A stretch of 17,241 nt of DNA from Victivallales bacterium (GTDB taxonomy: Bacteria; Verrucomicrobiota; Lentisphaeria; Oligosphaerales; Oligosphaeraceae): assembly GCA_017431185.1 (NCBI GenBank), contig JAFRLP010000069.1:1-17241 (forward strand), read 5' to 3'. Made by a program: the position numbers and the translations under genes. The notes under the pieces are model-generated. The model was not told where the DNA came from and searched no databases. It worked only from the letters and a program-made list of their open reading frames with translations. Numbering within the stretch: position 1 is the first letter of the stretch; each line of letters begins with the position of its first letter. Below are positions 7,132 to 15,561 of this stretch, in pieces.

Positions 7132-10100
7132 ATGCGCACACAGTTGCTGTTTTTTCTTGCCGCAGCCCTTGCCGTGCAGGGCGGCCTGCCCTGGTCGTGC
7201 GACTTCGCCTCCCACTCCCCTGCCCTGAAATTGCTGGGCACGGCGAAAATCGAGAACGGCGCATTGAGCCTGGACGGGCGCGGCTCCTATGCCGTCATCC
7301 CTGACAGTGCGGATTTTCATCCCGGTGAATCCGGCCTGACGCTTGCCCTGGTTGCCAGGCTGGATGGCGGCGACCGCTCCCAGGCAACCCAGGATTCCCT
7401 GGACATGCTATGCTCCAAGGGACGCGAATACATCTTTGCGCACCAGTCGGGAAAACTGTATTTCAATTTCCACGACGGCAATTCCTGGTGCGCCACCACG
7501 ATGGGAGGCAGGGCTCCGCAGGCAGGGGTCTGGGCGCACTTTGCCGCCGTCATGGAGCATTTCGACGACCCTGCCCAGGGCGAGGCAGGCTACATTATCC
7601 GCATCTACCTCAACGGCGAACTCGCCATCGCCCGCCGCTTCCAGGGAGTCAAGCCGCTGCGCACCGACTCGCCCGTCGAACTGGGGCGCGGCTTCGGCGG
7701 AGGGCCCTGGTTCATGGAAGGCCGCATCGCCAACGCGGAACTCCACGACCGACCGCTCTCCCCTGCGGAAATCGCCAGTCTGGCGGGCAAATCACCGCTG
7801 GTCAAAGGACTCCTTCGGCCTGGCTTCAACGAGGTGCCGCAGTCCGTGAAGGACATGGCAATCCCGTTGCAGGCAAACGCCTCCTTTCCGCAGAACTGGG
7901 TTCTGGACTGCCTTGCCAGGGCCTCCTCGACAGGCGCGGACCAAGCGGATGTCCTGGCCGCGCTGAAGTGGACAGCGGCCATTTTGGAGCGTGAAGACGT
8001 CGGCGCATTCACCATCGCCTTCAACGCGGGCCCCCATCCTTTTCGCATTCGTCTTGACGAATCTCTCGCCGCGCTTGTCCAGACAGGCAAGGGACGGGGC
8101 GGACACCCCCTGCGCGGACTGCTCGATTTGAAGCGCCGACGCGAAATCCTCGGCGAAAGCGCATTGGGCTGGGAGATGACCTGGAAAGACGAAGCGGGTG
8201 AGCATCGCCTGCGCAATTTCGACGACGGCTGCGTCTGGAACGCCACGCTGGAGGGAAAACGCCTGGCTGTCCATTGGACTGTCGAGACGGCGGGATTGTC
8301 CGCCACAGCCGATTCCTCCCTGACCTTGGCCCATGCGCGGCTGGAAAGCGATTTCCGCGTGGAGAACCATACGCCCGCCGCAATCCTCCAGGAAGTGACC
8401 TACCCCAAACTCAACATCCGCAAATTGAGTTCAGGGCGGGATTGGCTGGTGCATCCGTGGATGTGCGGCGTCCTGGTCGCCAATCCAACCGAGGAGCAGT
8501 TCCGCTACGGCCAGGAGGGAACCTTCCCCAGCGGGCGCGTCTCCATGCAGTTCGGCGCGTACTATGACGATGGCGGCGGACTCTATTTCGGCATGGAGGA
8601 CCCGTTGGCCAGGACCCGCCACTACTCGGTCGTCGGGAGGCATGGTGAACTGGAGGTCGCCTGGCGCACGCCTGTCGCATACGGAGAAAAAGGGGGGAAC
8701 GGGTTCGACCTGGGCGCCGTCGCCGCCCTGGAGCCGTTCTGCGGGCAATGGCATGAGGCGGGCCGCATCTACCGCCGCTTCCTGGAGAGGAAGGCCTCCT
8801 GGTGGGTCCATGACCTGCCTCGGCTCTCGACCCCGCAATGGTTCCGCGAAAACACGCTGTGGCTCCTCCACTTCACGTCGGACAGGCAGTCCGCCGAAGA
8901 CCTGTGCGACACCGCCGCATACCTGCATGAATATTTCGGACTCCCGTTTGGAGTCCACTGGTATCTTTGGAGCGAGGACTCCCGCCTGGGATGGCCGCAT
9001 TTCCCGCCAAAGGACTTCACGGCGGAGACCAATCGCCGACTGCGCGAGGCGGGACTCTTCACGATGCCGTACATCGACTCCCGATTGTGGAGAATGGACG
9101 CGGACACGGCGGAGACCACCCTTCCCTGGCTCCCCATGGGCAAACGCAATGCGTGCATCGCCGCCGACGGAACCATCCCCACCGAGACGTATGGCAAGGA
9201 CAACCGATATGCCGTGATGTGCCCCGGCATGGGCGAATGGCGCGATGTCCTGGAGACGCTTGTCGCCCGTGTCGTCGGATACGGCTTCTCCGCCGTCTAT
9301 CACGATCAGGTCGCCACCGCCCGACCCATCCTTTGCCACGCCAGGCCCCATGGACATCCCCTCAACGACCCGTGCCTATGGCTCCAGGGAGGCTACTGGC
9401 CGCTCTTCCAACGACTTCGGGATACCATCCCTGGCCTCGCTCATACGACCGAAGAGGCTTCCGACCCCTATCTGAAATGCTTTGACGGCTATCTTGGCTG
9501 GCGCTGGACAGACCCGGAGCAAATCCCCCCTTTCCAGTCCATCTATGCTGGACGAGTCCAGTTTGTCGGGCGAATCTACAACCACCACGTCCCTGGCGAC
9601 CCCCAGTCCTTCTTCAGCAAATTGGGACAGCAACTGGTCAACGCAGAACAGCTCGGCTGGTTTACCCTGGCTGAAATGCGCAGGGCGGACGAGCGACGCC
9701 TCTTCGTCAAGAAGGCCATGCATGTCCGCAAGGCGCTTCTCCCCTGGTTCAACGCGGGGGAGATGCTCGCCCCCGTCGATTTTGGCGGCACAATGCCCAT
9801 GGAGGGCTGCAAATGGGGCGGAGTTGTCCCGCACGTTGTCCGAATGCCCGCCATCGCCAGTTCCGCCTGGAAAGGGCAGGATGGCTCCCGGCTCTGGCTC
9901 TTCGTCAACACAACCGACCAGGAGAGGGCGGCGCAGCCCGTCATCCAGGCCAGGCAAGGCCTCTGGCTCTGCCGGGAAGGGGCCGCCCAGCCCGCGCATT
10001 CCCTTGCAGCGCCAGTGGTGAACCTCCGTCCACGCACCGTCGAGGTCTGGCTGGAGGGACGGCAGGAGGCCGCGGAAACGCTCCAGGCGACGCTTCGCGC

Positions 10101-10542
10101 CATCGCCGGTTTTGACGCGGGGCGCCCCGCCTGGCCCCGCACCTCCTTTCCGTCCAGCCATGCACAGGCCCTGCCAGGGCATGCCTACACCGCCGGCTCC
10201 GCAGTCGGGCTCGTGGGCTGCACCCTTGCCCAGGACAAATCCCATGTGGGGCACCTCGCCGCCGGTGCGGTCATTGCCTTCGGCAAACTTGACTTCGGCA
10301 CACGCAAAGTCTCCTCCCTGGACTTGACGTGCGCCGTCTCCCCGCAGTATTCTGGCGGAACCGTCGAACTGCTGGACGGGGAGCGGGCCATCGCCTGCCT
10401 CGTGCTGGAAAGCACAGGCGGATGGAACGATTACCGCGCCTTCACCATGGCCTTGCCGACGCCACTTTCCGGAACCATCGACCTGCGTTTTCGCTTCCTG
10501 GAAAACGCCGCCTGTAATTTCAAATCCTGGAGTTTCCAATGA
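7132..10542 (+). CDS. Secreted LamG / DUF6259-like barrel / CBM6 glycosidase-like protein
   Basis: 1136 residues. AAGGGA lies 8 bases before the ATG. Residues 1-18 form a short signal peptide. Residues about 22-215 are a LamG/concanavalin-like domain (IENGALSLDGRGSYAVIP; later LYFNFHDG, YLNGELAIARRF, LSPAEIASL). Residues about 250-540 are beta-sandwich-like. Residues about 560-870 form a TIM-barrel-like domain resembling DUF6259, a family distantly like GH31/36/101 enzymes: FGVHWYLWS, FTMPYIDSRLW, AVYHDQV (Asp725, candidate nucleophile), TTEE (Glu774/775) and a following Trp/Tyr-rich strand. Residues about 1010-1135 match CBM6 (IAFGKLDFG, SGGTVELLDG, STGGWNDYRAF). The predicted role is an exported carbohydrase acting on a polymer or glycan. 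Linkage and sugar cannot be told, and the catalytic residues are guesses from motif position. Its stop overlaps the next start by ATGA, so the two are probably translationally coupled. Third positions are strongly GC-rich. Confidence 0.88.
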   Translation: MRTQLLFFLAAALAVQGGLPWSCDFASHSPALKLLGTAKIENGALSLDGRGSYAVIPDSADFHPGESGLTLALVARLDGGDRSQATQDSLDMLCSKGREYIFAHQSGKLYFNFHDGNSWCATTMGGRAPQAGVWAHFAAVMEHFDDPAQGEAGYIIRIYLNGELAIARRFQGVKPLRTDSPVELGRGFGGGPWFMEGRIANAELHDRPLSPAEIASLAGKSPLVKGLLRPGFNEVPQSVKDMAIPLQANASFPQNWVLDCLARASSTGADQADVLAALKWTAAILEREDVGAFTIAFNAGPHPFRIRLDESLAALVQTGKGRGGHPLRGLLDLKRRREILGESALGWEMTWKDEAGEHRLRNFDDGCVWNATLEGKRLAVHWTVETAGLSATADSSLTLAHARLESDFRVENHTPAAILQEVTYPKLNIRKLSSGRDWLVHPWMCGVLVANPTEEQFRYGQEGTFPSGRVSMQFGAYYDDGGGLYFGMEDPLARTRHYSVVGRHGELEVAWRTPVAYGEKGGNGFDLGAVAALEPFCGQWHEAGRIYRRFLERKASWWVHDLPRLSTPQWFRENTLWLLHFTSDRQSAEDLCDTAAYLHEYFGLPFGVHWYLWSEDSRLGWPHFPPKDFTAETNRRLREAGLFTMPYIDSRLWRMDADTAETTLPWLPMGKRNACIAADGTIPTETYGKDNRYAVMCPGMGEWRDVLETLVARVVGYGFSAVYHDQVATARPILCHARPHGHPLNDPCLWLQGGYWPLFQRLRDTIPGLAHTTEEASDPYLKCFDGYLGWRWTDPEQIPPFQSIYAGRVQFVGRIYNHHVPGDPQSFFSKLGQQLVNAEQLGWFTLAEMRRADERRLFVKKAMHVRKALLPWFNAGEMLAPVDFGGTMPMEGCKWGGVVPHVVRMPAIASSAWKGQDGSRLWLFVNTTDQERAAQPVIQARQGLWLCREGAAQPAHSLAAPVVNLRPRTVEVWLEGRQEAAETLQATLRAIAGFDAGRPAWPRTSFPSSHAQALPGHAYTAGSAVGLVGCTLAQDKSHVGHLAAGAVIAFGKLDFGTRKVSSLDLTCAVSPQYSGGTVELLDGERAIACLVLESTGGWNDYRAFTMALPTPLSGTIDLRFRFLENAACNFKSWSFQ

Positions 10543-13316
10543 ACCCCAAGCACATCGAGGAATACTCGCACATTGAGCAGCCATTTCAGGGGGAGCCACC
10601 ACTGGTCGCCGACCTGAAACGCCCCCTGGAGTGGTCTTTGTCCGTAGGACAGGGCTGCCCTGCCCAAGAGATGACAAACCGACTGGCCGACGGCGTGGCA
10701 TTGCTTCTGGAATACGAGGACGAGAGCGGACACCTTGACACCGCCTACGACTCCCTGCGCCGTCTCCTGGCCGCCAAGGGGATAGCCGTGCATTCACAGT
10801 GCTTCCCCATCCGCATCCGCAGGGATGGCTCGCTGATGCGCGAGGAGCATACCCTGGCCGTCCGTCCCGAAGGGATTGAAATCACCGCCGCCGATGCGGA
10901 TGGGGTGCGCCGTGCCGTCTATCTGCTGGAGGAGAGGATTGCCGCAGCCGAGGGGAAATCCTGCCTGCCCGGCTTCTGGCGTCGTCGTCCGTTTATCCGC
11001 AACCGCATTTCGAGGTGCTTCTTCGGGCCGACCAACCGCGCGCCGTTCTTCATCGACGAACTCGCCAACGACATCGACTACTATCCCGACGACTACCTCG
11101 ACAAACTGGCGCACGAGGGAATCAACGCGCTCTGGCTGACCATGTACTTCCGCGACCTTCCCTCGGACATCCTGCCCGGAAAGGACAATTTGGGCGCCAG
11201 ACGCCTGGAGAAGTTGCGACTCACCGTCCGGCGTTGCCTGCGGTACGGCATCCGCATCTTCCTCTTTTTCAGCGAACCAAAATACTTCAATGACTCGGGG
11301 GAATGGTGGGCCGTGCCGACCGAGGCCGCCTCCGCCCATCCCGAACTGCTGGGTTCCGCCGCCCAGAATGTCCGTCACTTCTGCACCTCCACGGAGGCAG
11401 GACGGGAGTATATCCGCGAGACGCTGCACACCATCTTCCACGCCGTGCCAGGACTGGGCGGCGCCATCAACATCATGCTTGGCGAGGACAATGGCTCATG
11501 CGTCGCGGCCCATGTGCAAAATGCGGTGACGCAGGCGTGCCCCCGCTGCTCCACCCGTCCTCCCGCCGAAATCTACCGCGAGTTGGCCTGCCTGATGCGG
11601 GACGCCATCCGCTCCGCCAATCCGCAGGCGGATTTCATCGGCTGGTTCTACACGCCTGGACAACGTGATGGCGGCGCATTCTCTCAACGGCTTCTGGAGG
11701 CGGTCAGCCAATGGCCAGATGACTGCGGGCTGATGTTCAACTTCGAGTCAGGAGGATTTGCAAGGCAATTGGGCAAGGAACGGCCCGTATTCGACTACTC
11801 GCTCTCCTTTGTCGGCCCCAGCGGACTCTTCGCGGAGGTCGCCCGCTCCCATGGCTGCCCCGCCGCGAAACTTCAGGTCGGCTGCTCGCACGAAGACGCC
11901 TCCGTGCCGTTCATCCCAGTGCCATCCAATCTCTTCCTCAAGTACCGAGCGCTCCATGAACTCGGCGCCAAATCCGTCATGCAGTGCTGGTATTTCGGCA
12001 ACTACCCAGGGCTGATGAACCGCGCCGCTGGCATTCTCTCCTTCGAGCCGTTCCCAGAGAGCGAGGAGGACTTTCTGCTGGAATTGGCGCGTCCCCACTG
12101 GGGAAGGCATTCCGCGCAGGCGGCGGAGGCCTGGCGCCATTTCGCGGAGGGGTACCGGCAGTTTCCGGCCTGTCTCGCCTTCGAATGGTATGGCCCCCTC
12201 CATCACTGCATCGCCTGGCCCCTCCATCTCTTTCCCGTGGACGCCCCCATCTCCCCTTCCTGGCTTCTCAAGTCATTTCCCGAAGTCAGCGGCGACCGCA
12301 TCGGGGAATGCCTCAATTACCAGTTCACCCTGGACGAATGCAGGAGGCTTTGCCACGCCATGGATGACGAGTGGCAGCGGGGCCTCCGCCTTTTCCGCCC
12401 GCTCCGTGAACCCTTTGCCAATGACCGACCTCGCCTGGATGATATCCGTCTCGCCGAAGCCATCGGACTGCAAATACGCAGCGCCTGCAACCTTCTGGAT
12501 TTCTATGCGCTTAGGGAAGAGATGCTTTATCTGCAGCAGGACAACCTTGAGGCCATGCGGAGCATTGTGGAGGAGGAAATCCTCAACTCGGAGAAGATGC
12601 TTCGGCTTTGCCAGGAAGACCCGCGCCTGGGATACCATTCCGAAGCGGAAGGCTACCTTTTCTTCCCGCAGAAACTCCGCGCCCGCATCGATTTGCTGCA
12701 CGAACTGCTCGCCGAGGATTTCCCGCAGTTCCGTCTGGACGACCCGCGCTGGCGGGAATACACTGGAGCGGTCATGACGGGACCGTCCATGTGCGCCGTC
12801 CACGGGGAGAATCCAGCGGATTGGCAGCCTTTGGGTAGTTCAGAACATACGTGGGGCGTCTGCCATGACGGTGAATTCCTGACCTTCATCCTGCGCGGCT
12901 GCGCTGGAAAAACCTGCGGGCTCGAAGTCGCGCCCTGCCGACTGTGGCCACCCGTCCGGCTTGACGTCAACTGGAATGGACGGCGGCTCTACTACGTCGG
13001 CACCATGTTCCGCACCCTGCCAGACTTTTCGGTCGATGAGATAGGAAATGACCTGCGGATTCGCCTCCCGTTAGCCATTTTCGACGGTTTCAGACGGCCA
13101 GGCTTCCCTCTGCGGGTCAATGTCTGGTGCGAAGATGACAGTTGGATTCCGCGCAACCCCCTGCCGCCACGGCTTATGCACCGTGACCACAACCCCATGG
13201 CCGCCGGCTGGCTCATTGATGCGCCGCACAAAGTTCGGCTATCTGCTCGGGGGAGAATTTCTGCTGAACAAGGAATTCCTGAAGCATGGCCTCCTGCAAA
13301 GCCTTTTCGCGCATGA
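10539..13316 (+). CDS. Glycosidase-like protein with hexosaminidase-type N-terminal domain, no signal peptide
   Basis: 925 residues, starting inside the previous stop (ATGA), with TGGAG six bases upstream. There is no signal peptide, so it is probably cytoplasmic. Residues about 50-135 resemble the small alpha/beta domain before GH20/GH67/GH163 barrels (EHTLAVRPEGIEITA, DGVRRAVYLLEERI). Residues about 155-560 look like a TIM barrel (INALWLTMYFRDLP, GIRIFLFFSEPKYF, INIMLGEDNGSC, then CPRC at 335-338, DFIGWFYTP, LQVGCSHED, VMQCWYFGNYPG). The GEDNGSC-CPRC arrangement is reminiscent of DUF4838/GH163, but I cannot place the family; Glu316 and Asp317 are candidate catalytic residues. Residues about 600-730 are helical, and 750-890 are a beta-rich, CBM-like C-terminal domain. 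The last 30 or so residues are antisense to a remnant coding tail at 13213-13407 and may not be the original end. It probably finishes digestion of the product released by the upstream secreted enzyme. Confidence 0.85.
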   Translation: MNPKHIEEYSHIEQPFQGEPPLVADLKRPLEWSLSVGQGCPAQEMTNRLADGVALLLEYEDESGHLDTAYDSLRRLLAAKGIAVHSQCFPIRIRRDGSLMREEHTLAVRPEGIEITAADADGVRRAVYLLEERIAAAEGKSCLPGFWRRRPFIRNRISRCFFGPTNRAPFFIDELANDIDYYPDDYLDKLAHEGINALWLTMYFRDLPSDILPGKDNLGARRLEKLRLTVRRCLRYGIRIFLFFSEPKYFNDSGEWWAVPTEAASAHPELLGSAAQNVRHFCTSTEAGREYIRETLHTIFHAVPGLGGAINIMLGEDNGSCVAAHVQNAVTQACPRCSTRPPAEIYRELACLMRDAIRSANPQADFIGWFYTPGQRDGGAFSQRLLEAVSQWPDDCGLMFNFESGGFARQLGKERPVFDYSLSFVGPSGLFAEVARSHGCPAAKLQVGCSHEDASVPFIPVPSNLFLKYRALHELGAKSVMQCWYFGNYPGLMNRAAGILSFEPFPESEEDFLLELARPHWGRHSAQAAEAWRHFAEGYRQFPACLAFEWYGPLHHCIAWPLHLFPVDAPISPSWLLKSFPEVSGDRIGECLNYQFTLDECRRLCHAMDDEWQRGLRLFRPLREPFANDRPRLDDIRLAEAIGLQIRSACNLLDFYALREEMLYLQQDNLEAMRSIVEEEILNSEKMLRLCQEDPRLGYHSEAEGYLFFPQKLRARIDLLHELLAEDFPQFRLDDPRWREYTGAVMTGPSMCAVHGENPADWQPLGSSEHTWGVCHDGEFLTFILRGCAGKTCGLEVAPCRLWPPVRLDVNWNGRRLYYVGTMFRTLPDFSVDEIGNDLRIRLPLAIFDGFRRPGFPLRVNVWCEDDSWIPRNPLPPRLMHRDHNPMAAGWLIDAPHKVRLSARGRISAEQGIPEAWPPAKPFRA

Positions 13317-13407
13317 GACGCGCAAGTTTTCCGGCCATCTCCTCGCCTCCCTCTTTCTCCACTGGTCTGGAAACCGTGCATGAATATAGCACAGGATGGC
13401 GATTCAT
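13213..13407 (-). pseudogene. Tail fragment resembling an Rpn/PD-(D/E)XK transposase-type C-terminus, or a small ORF
   Basis: The 64-residue minus-strand frame is preceded directly by an in-frame TGA. Its last 46 residues are strongly protein-like: EKEGGEEMAGKLARLMREKA, then LQEAMLQEFLVQQKFSPEQI, ending AELCAAHQ. This acidic-basic helical stretch plus a short SPEQIAEL helix resembles the C-terminal tails of Rpn-family nucleases (PD-(D/E)XK transposases) that are common in these bacteria. GGAGG sits 7 bases before an internal ATG at 13338, so a 41-residue peptide could still be made. The frame overlaps the last 104 bases of the plus-strand glycosidase gene. Homology is by eye only; it could be a functional small protein downstream of the ATPase gene. 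Confidence 0.4.
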
Positions 13408-13430
13408 TCAACTCGCCGGAAAAGACTGTT

Positions 13431-14978
13431 TCAAACCGTCTCGTGAGTCCAGGAACCGATCTGTCCGGCTTCCGAGTCGAAATTGACTCCGACCAGGAAA
13501 ATCCTTTTTCCCGTGTTCATATAGCGCCGAAAGTAGTCGCGGTCCCGAATCTGCGCCAAGGCGACCTCCGTCGTCTTGTCGAGCTTGAACTCAAAGACGA
13601 ACACGTTATCGTCATTGCTGGCCACCGCGTCGATTCGGCCGCTGTTGGTCCTGGACTCCGCCGTTATGCTGATGCCGAACAACATGAAGATGGAGAAGAA
13701 CAGCAGGTGGAAATTGTTCTCGTCCTTCAGGTGAACGTCGTAAGGGACTTTGGCGAAGAAGACCTTCATCGTCTCCATGAAGCCGTCCACATCCCCCGCC
13801 GTGACCGCATCCGCAAGTCGATACACGGAGTTTTTCACCTGGTCGGGCCGCAGTCCGCTGCAATATCCGGCTAGGTAGGTCTCGAAGGAGCCCTTGACCT
13901 CAAGATTCGGGAAGCGCAGATTGTAGGCGGTGTCCCCGTACCGCTTCACCGCGCTGTCGATGGTCAGATAACCTGTCTGGAGCAGCAGGGTCAGCGGGTC
14001 CAGACGGTCAATCTCGTAGGCGTCGAAGGCGAAGTTGGACACGGGGGATGAAAGCGTCTTCTCGAAATCGAAGCGCTGCCTCTTTATCAGTTCCAGCAGG
14101 AACGACGGCGTGCCAGTCGAGAACCAGTAGTTGTTGAATTTACCGTTGGACTCGAAGAACTTTGTCAGCGACACAGGGTTATACACAGTCTTTGCGTTTT
14201 CCTCGAAACGGTAGCCGTTGTACCATTTCTTTATTTTCGCCATAAAGTCTTCAACATCCTTGTCCCCTGCCAGAAGGGCAATGCGGTCGGCGAAATTCGC
14301 CTCCAGCTCCTCCTGCGTGTAGCCGAGCATGGTGGCGTATCTGGCGTCCATCGTGATGTCGGTCAGGTTGTTCAGGTCGGAGAACAGCGACACGTGGCAG
14401 AATTTGCTGACGCCTGTGATGAAGGCAAAACGCAGCTTTCCCTCAAAAGCCTTTATCACGGAATAGAATGCTTTGAGGTCTGCCAGTATCTGCCCGCATT
14501 CAGGTTTGCCGACATTGTTCAGAATCGGCTTGTCGTATTCATCCAGCAGGATGACGACCTTCTGTTTTTCCGCAAGTGCGGTGATGATCTCCCGGAACAT
14601 CTGGTCAGGCCTGGCCTCCGTCAGTTTCAGATGGTGGTATTCGGCGGTTTCCCGCATCAGCCGCCCCAGACTGTCTCTCACCGCTTCAACGCTGCCGAAG
14701 TCAAAGCCATTCAAGTCCAGATGAATCACTGGACTCGGGCTCCAGTCGAACGGCTTGTCATATATCGCCAGCCCCCGGAACAGTTCTCTTTTCCCTTGAA
14801 AAACCGCCTTGAGGGTGGAGATGGTCAGTGATTTTCCAAAACGGCGCGGGCGAGACAGGAAATAGGATTCTCCTGGCGGGTCTATCAGATGCCACAGGTA
14901 TTCCGTCTTGTCAACATACAGATAGTCCGCCGTGCGCAGTTTTTCAAAGTCGTATATGCTTGTCGTCAGATTCTTCAT
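13431..14978 (-). CDS. AAA-ATPase-like / PD-(D/E)XK nuclease family protein (former DUF1703)
   Basis: 515 residues from ATG 14978. GGTGG lies just upstream, and the protein then begins at the family's usual point (MKNLTTSIYDFEKLR, DYLYVDKTEY). A further in-frame ATG at 15047 would place the start upstream of the TATAAT box, so it is not used here. Visible parts: Walker A-like SRPRRFGKSLT at 42-52; Walker B VVILLDEYDKP at 141-151; sensor-like FAFITGVSKF; KKWYNGYRF, typical of the family; and a C-terminal PD-(D/E)XK_9 nuclease core with GRID (Asp450), FEFK (Glu463, Lys465) and Gln476. The family is abundant and often multi-copy in anaerobic gut bacteria. Its function is not established; mobile-element or defence roles have been suggested. 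Length is normal and all motifs are present, so it looks intact. It is convergent with the glycosidase operon and has its own promoter. Confidence 0.93.
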   Translation of the reverse strand: MKNLTTSIYDFEKLRTADYLYVDKTEYLWHLIDPPGESYFLSRPRRFGKSLTISTLKAVFQGKRELFRGLAIYDKPFDWSPSPVIHLDLNGFDFGSVEAVRDSLGRLMRETAEYHHLKLTEARPDQMFREIITALAEKQKVVILLDEYDKPILNNVGKPECGQILADLKAFYSVIKAFEGKLRFAFITGVSKFCHVSLFSDLNNLTDITMDARYATMLGYTQEELEANFADRIALLAGDKDVEDFMAKIKKWYNGYRFEENAKTVYNPVSLTKFFESNGKFNNYWFSTGTPSFLLELIKRQRFDFEKTLSSPVSNFAFDAYEIDRLDPLTLLLQTGYLTIDSAVKRYGDTAYNLRFPNLEVKGSFETYLAGYCSGLRPDQVKNSVYRLADAVTAGDVDGFMETMKVFFAKVPYDVHLKDENNFHLLFFSIFMLFGISITAESRTNSGRIDAVASNDDNVFVFEFKLDKTTEVALAQIRDRDYFRRYMNTGKRIFLVGVNFDSEAGQIGSWTHETV

Positions 14979-15017
14979 GGAATCCACCGGTTTTTTCTGG
15001 AAAGGGATTGAAAATAG

Positions 15018-15117
15018 GGAATTATATACTTTAGTGTCCAAAACCATCTAGACATGCGGGAACGCGCATTTCAGATTTGCCAAACAAGTATTGGCGGCAA
15101 CTAAAGTATTCAATTCC
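15018..15117. repeat. Imperfect inverted repeat flanking a 62-base spacer
   Basis: Minus-strand CACTAAAGTATATAATTCC (15036-15018) and plus-strand AACTAAAGTATTCAATTCC (15099-15117) match at 16 of 19 positions. Weaker similarity continues outward to a shared ATCCC or TATCCC. It may be a pair of protein-binding sites, the ends of a small element, or a relic of inverted duplication. Confidence 0.4.
15021..15026 (-). promoter_or_regulatory. TATAAT -10 box upstream of the ATPase-like gene
   Basis: The minus-strand hexamer TATAAT lies 42 bases before ATG 14978. No good -35 occurs at 16-18 bases. It lies inside one arm of an imperfect inverted repeat (15018-15036 with 15099-15117). Confidence 0.45.
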
Positions 15118-15322
15118 TTTAATTTATCCCTCATTCCGAATTCCGCAATCGACCTTGGGAACAGTTTTTCGGTTTTCTTCACGGCAACGGTAATCCCTCA
15201 ACGACTGATATTGGCTTGGGGCTTCGCAGAAAAAGCCGCGAAGGCTTTACAAACTTGCGCGTTTCATGCGCGAAAAGGCTCTTTGCGCTGTTGGCAAAAA
15301 AGACATCGGTGATTACATTTAA
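15048..15322. other. Gene-free stretch left of the helicase remnant
   Basis: No frame here has convincing protein character. Apart from the inverted-repeat arm at 15099-15117, the only structure seen is CTTCGC (15222-15227) paired with GCGAAG (15238-15243) and a run of CGCG-rich words around 15255-15275. The stretch may be decayed DNA belonging with the fragments that follow. Confidence 0.5.
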
Positions 15323-15531
15323 GATGACGCAAATATGGATGGGGATGTCTGCGAGTCCCCGAAGGTTGACGAACTCATGGAACTCCTGGCCAGTTTTCAG
15401 CGCGATGTGCCGGGGCGGAAGGTCCTCGTCTTCTCCGAATGGGTGCGCATGCTGGAATTGGTGATTGCCGGCAATCGGTGAAGGCGGTCACCGCCTGGCT
15501 GGACGGACTTCTGCCGGGCAGTGACAGCTAG
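15323..15531 (+). pseudogene. Remnant of an SNF2-family helicase (C-terminal helicase region)
   Basis: The frame between TAA (15320) and TGA (15479) encodes about 52 residues including ESPKVDELMELLASFQRDVP followed by GRKVLVFSEWVRMLELV. The pattern SPK-(L/V)-DEL, then GRKVLVFS(E/Q)W..ML, is the conserved entry to the helicase C domain of SNF2 proteins. After a -1 shift near 15478 the reading VKAVTAWLDGLLPGSDS ends at TAG 15529, and could be the original C-terminus after an internal deletion. Nearly all of a protein that is normally around 1000 residues is absent, including DEAD-type motifs and the arginine-finger motif. It is clearly non-functional. Assignment is by motif recognition without alignment. 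Confidence 0.6.
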
Positions 15532-15561
15532 TAGTGAAGAAGCCCGGGGTTTTGAGATAGT

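Noticed and set aside
8431..9357. 308-residue minus-strand open frame
   Set aside because: Shadow of the secreted enzyme's barrel; composition and sequence show no protein family features.
9376..10797. 473-residue minus-strand open frame
   Set aside because: It lies opposite the barrel and CBM6 parts of the secreted enzyme and the start of the next gene; the length comes from GC-rich third positions, and no motifs are present.
13424..13440. Near-palindrome GACTGTTTCAAACCGTC as a terminator
   Set aside because: The loop would be a single base and no T run follows on either strand, so it cannot form a normal intrinsic terminator; it may be chance or a protein site.
14979..15047. 23-residue upstream extension of the ATPase-like protein
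   Set aside because: The extension covers the TATAAT box, and family members begin where the 14978 start begins, which also has a Shine-Dalgarno.
15091..15464. Two plus-strand open frames of 73 and 82 residues
   Set aside because: No domain character, no ribosome site, and the second overlaps the SNF2-like frame out of register.
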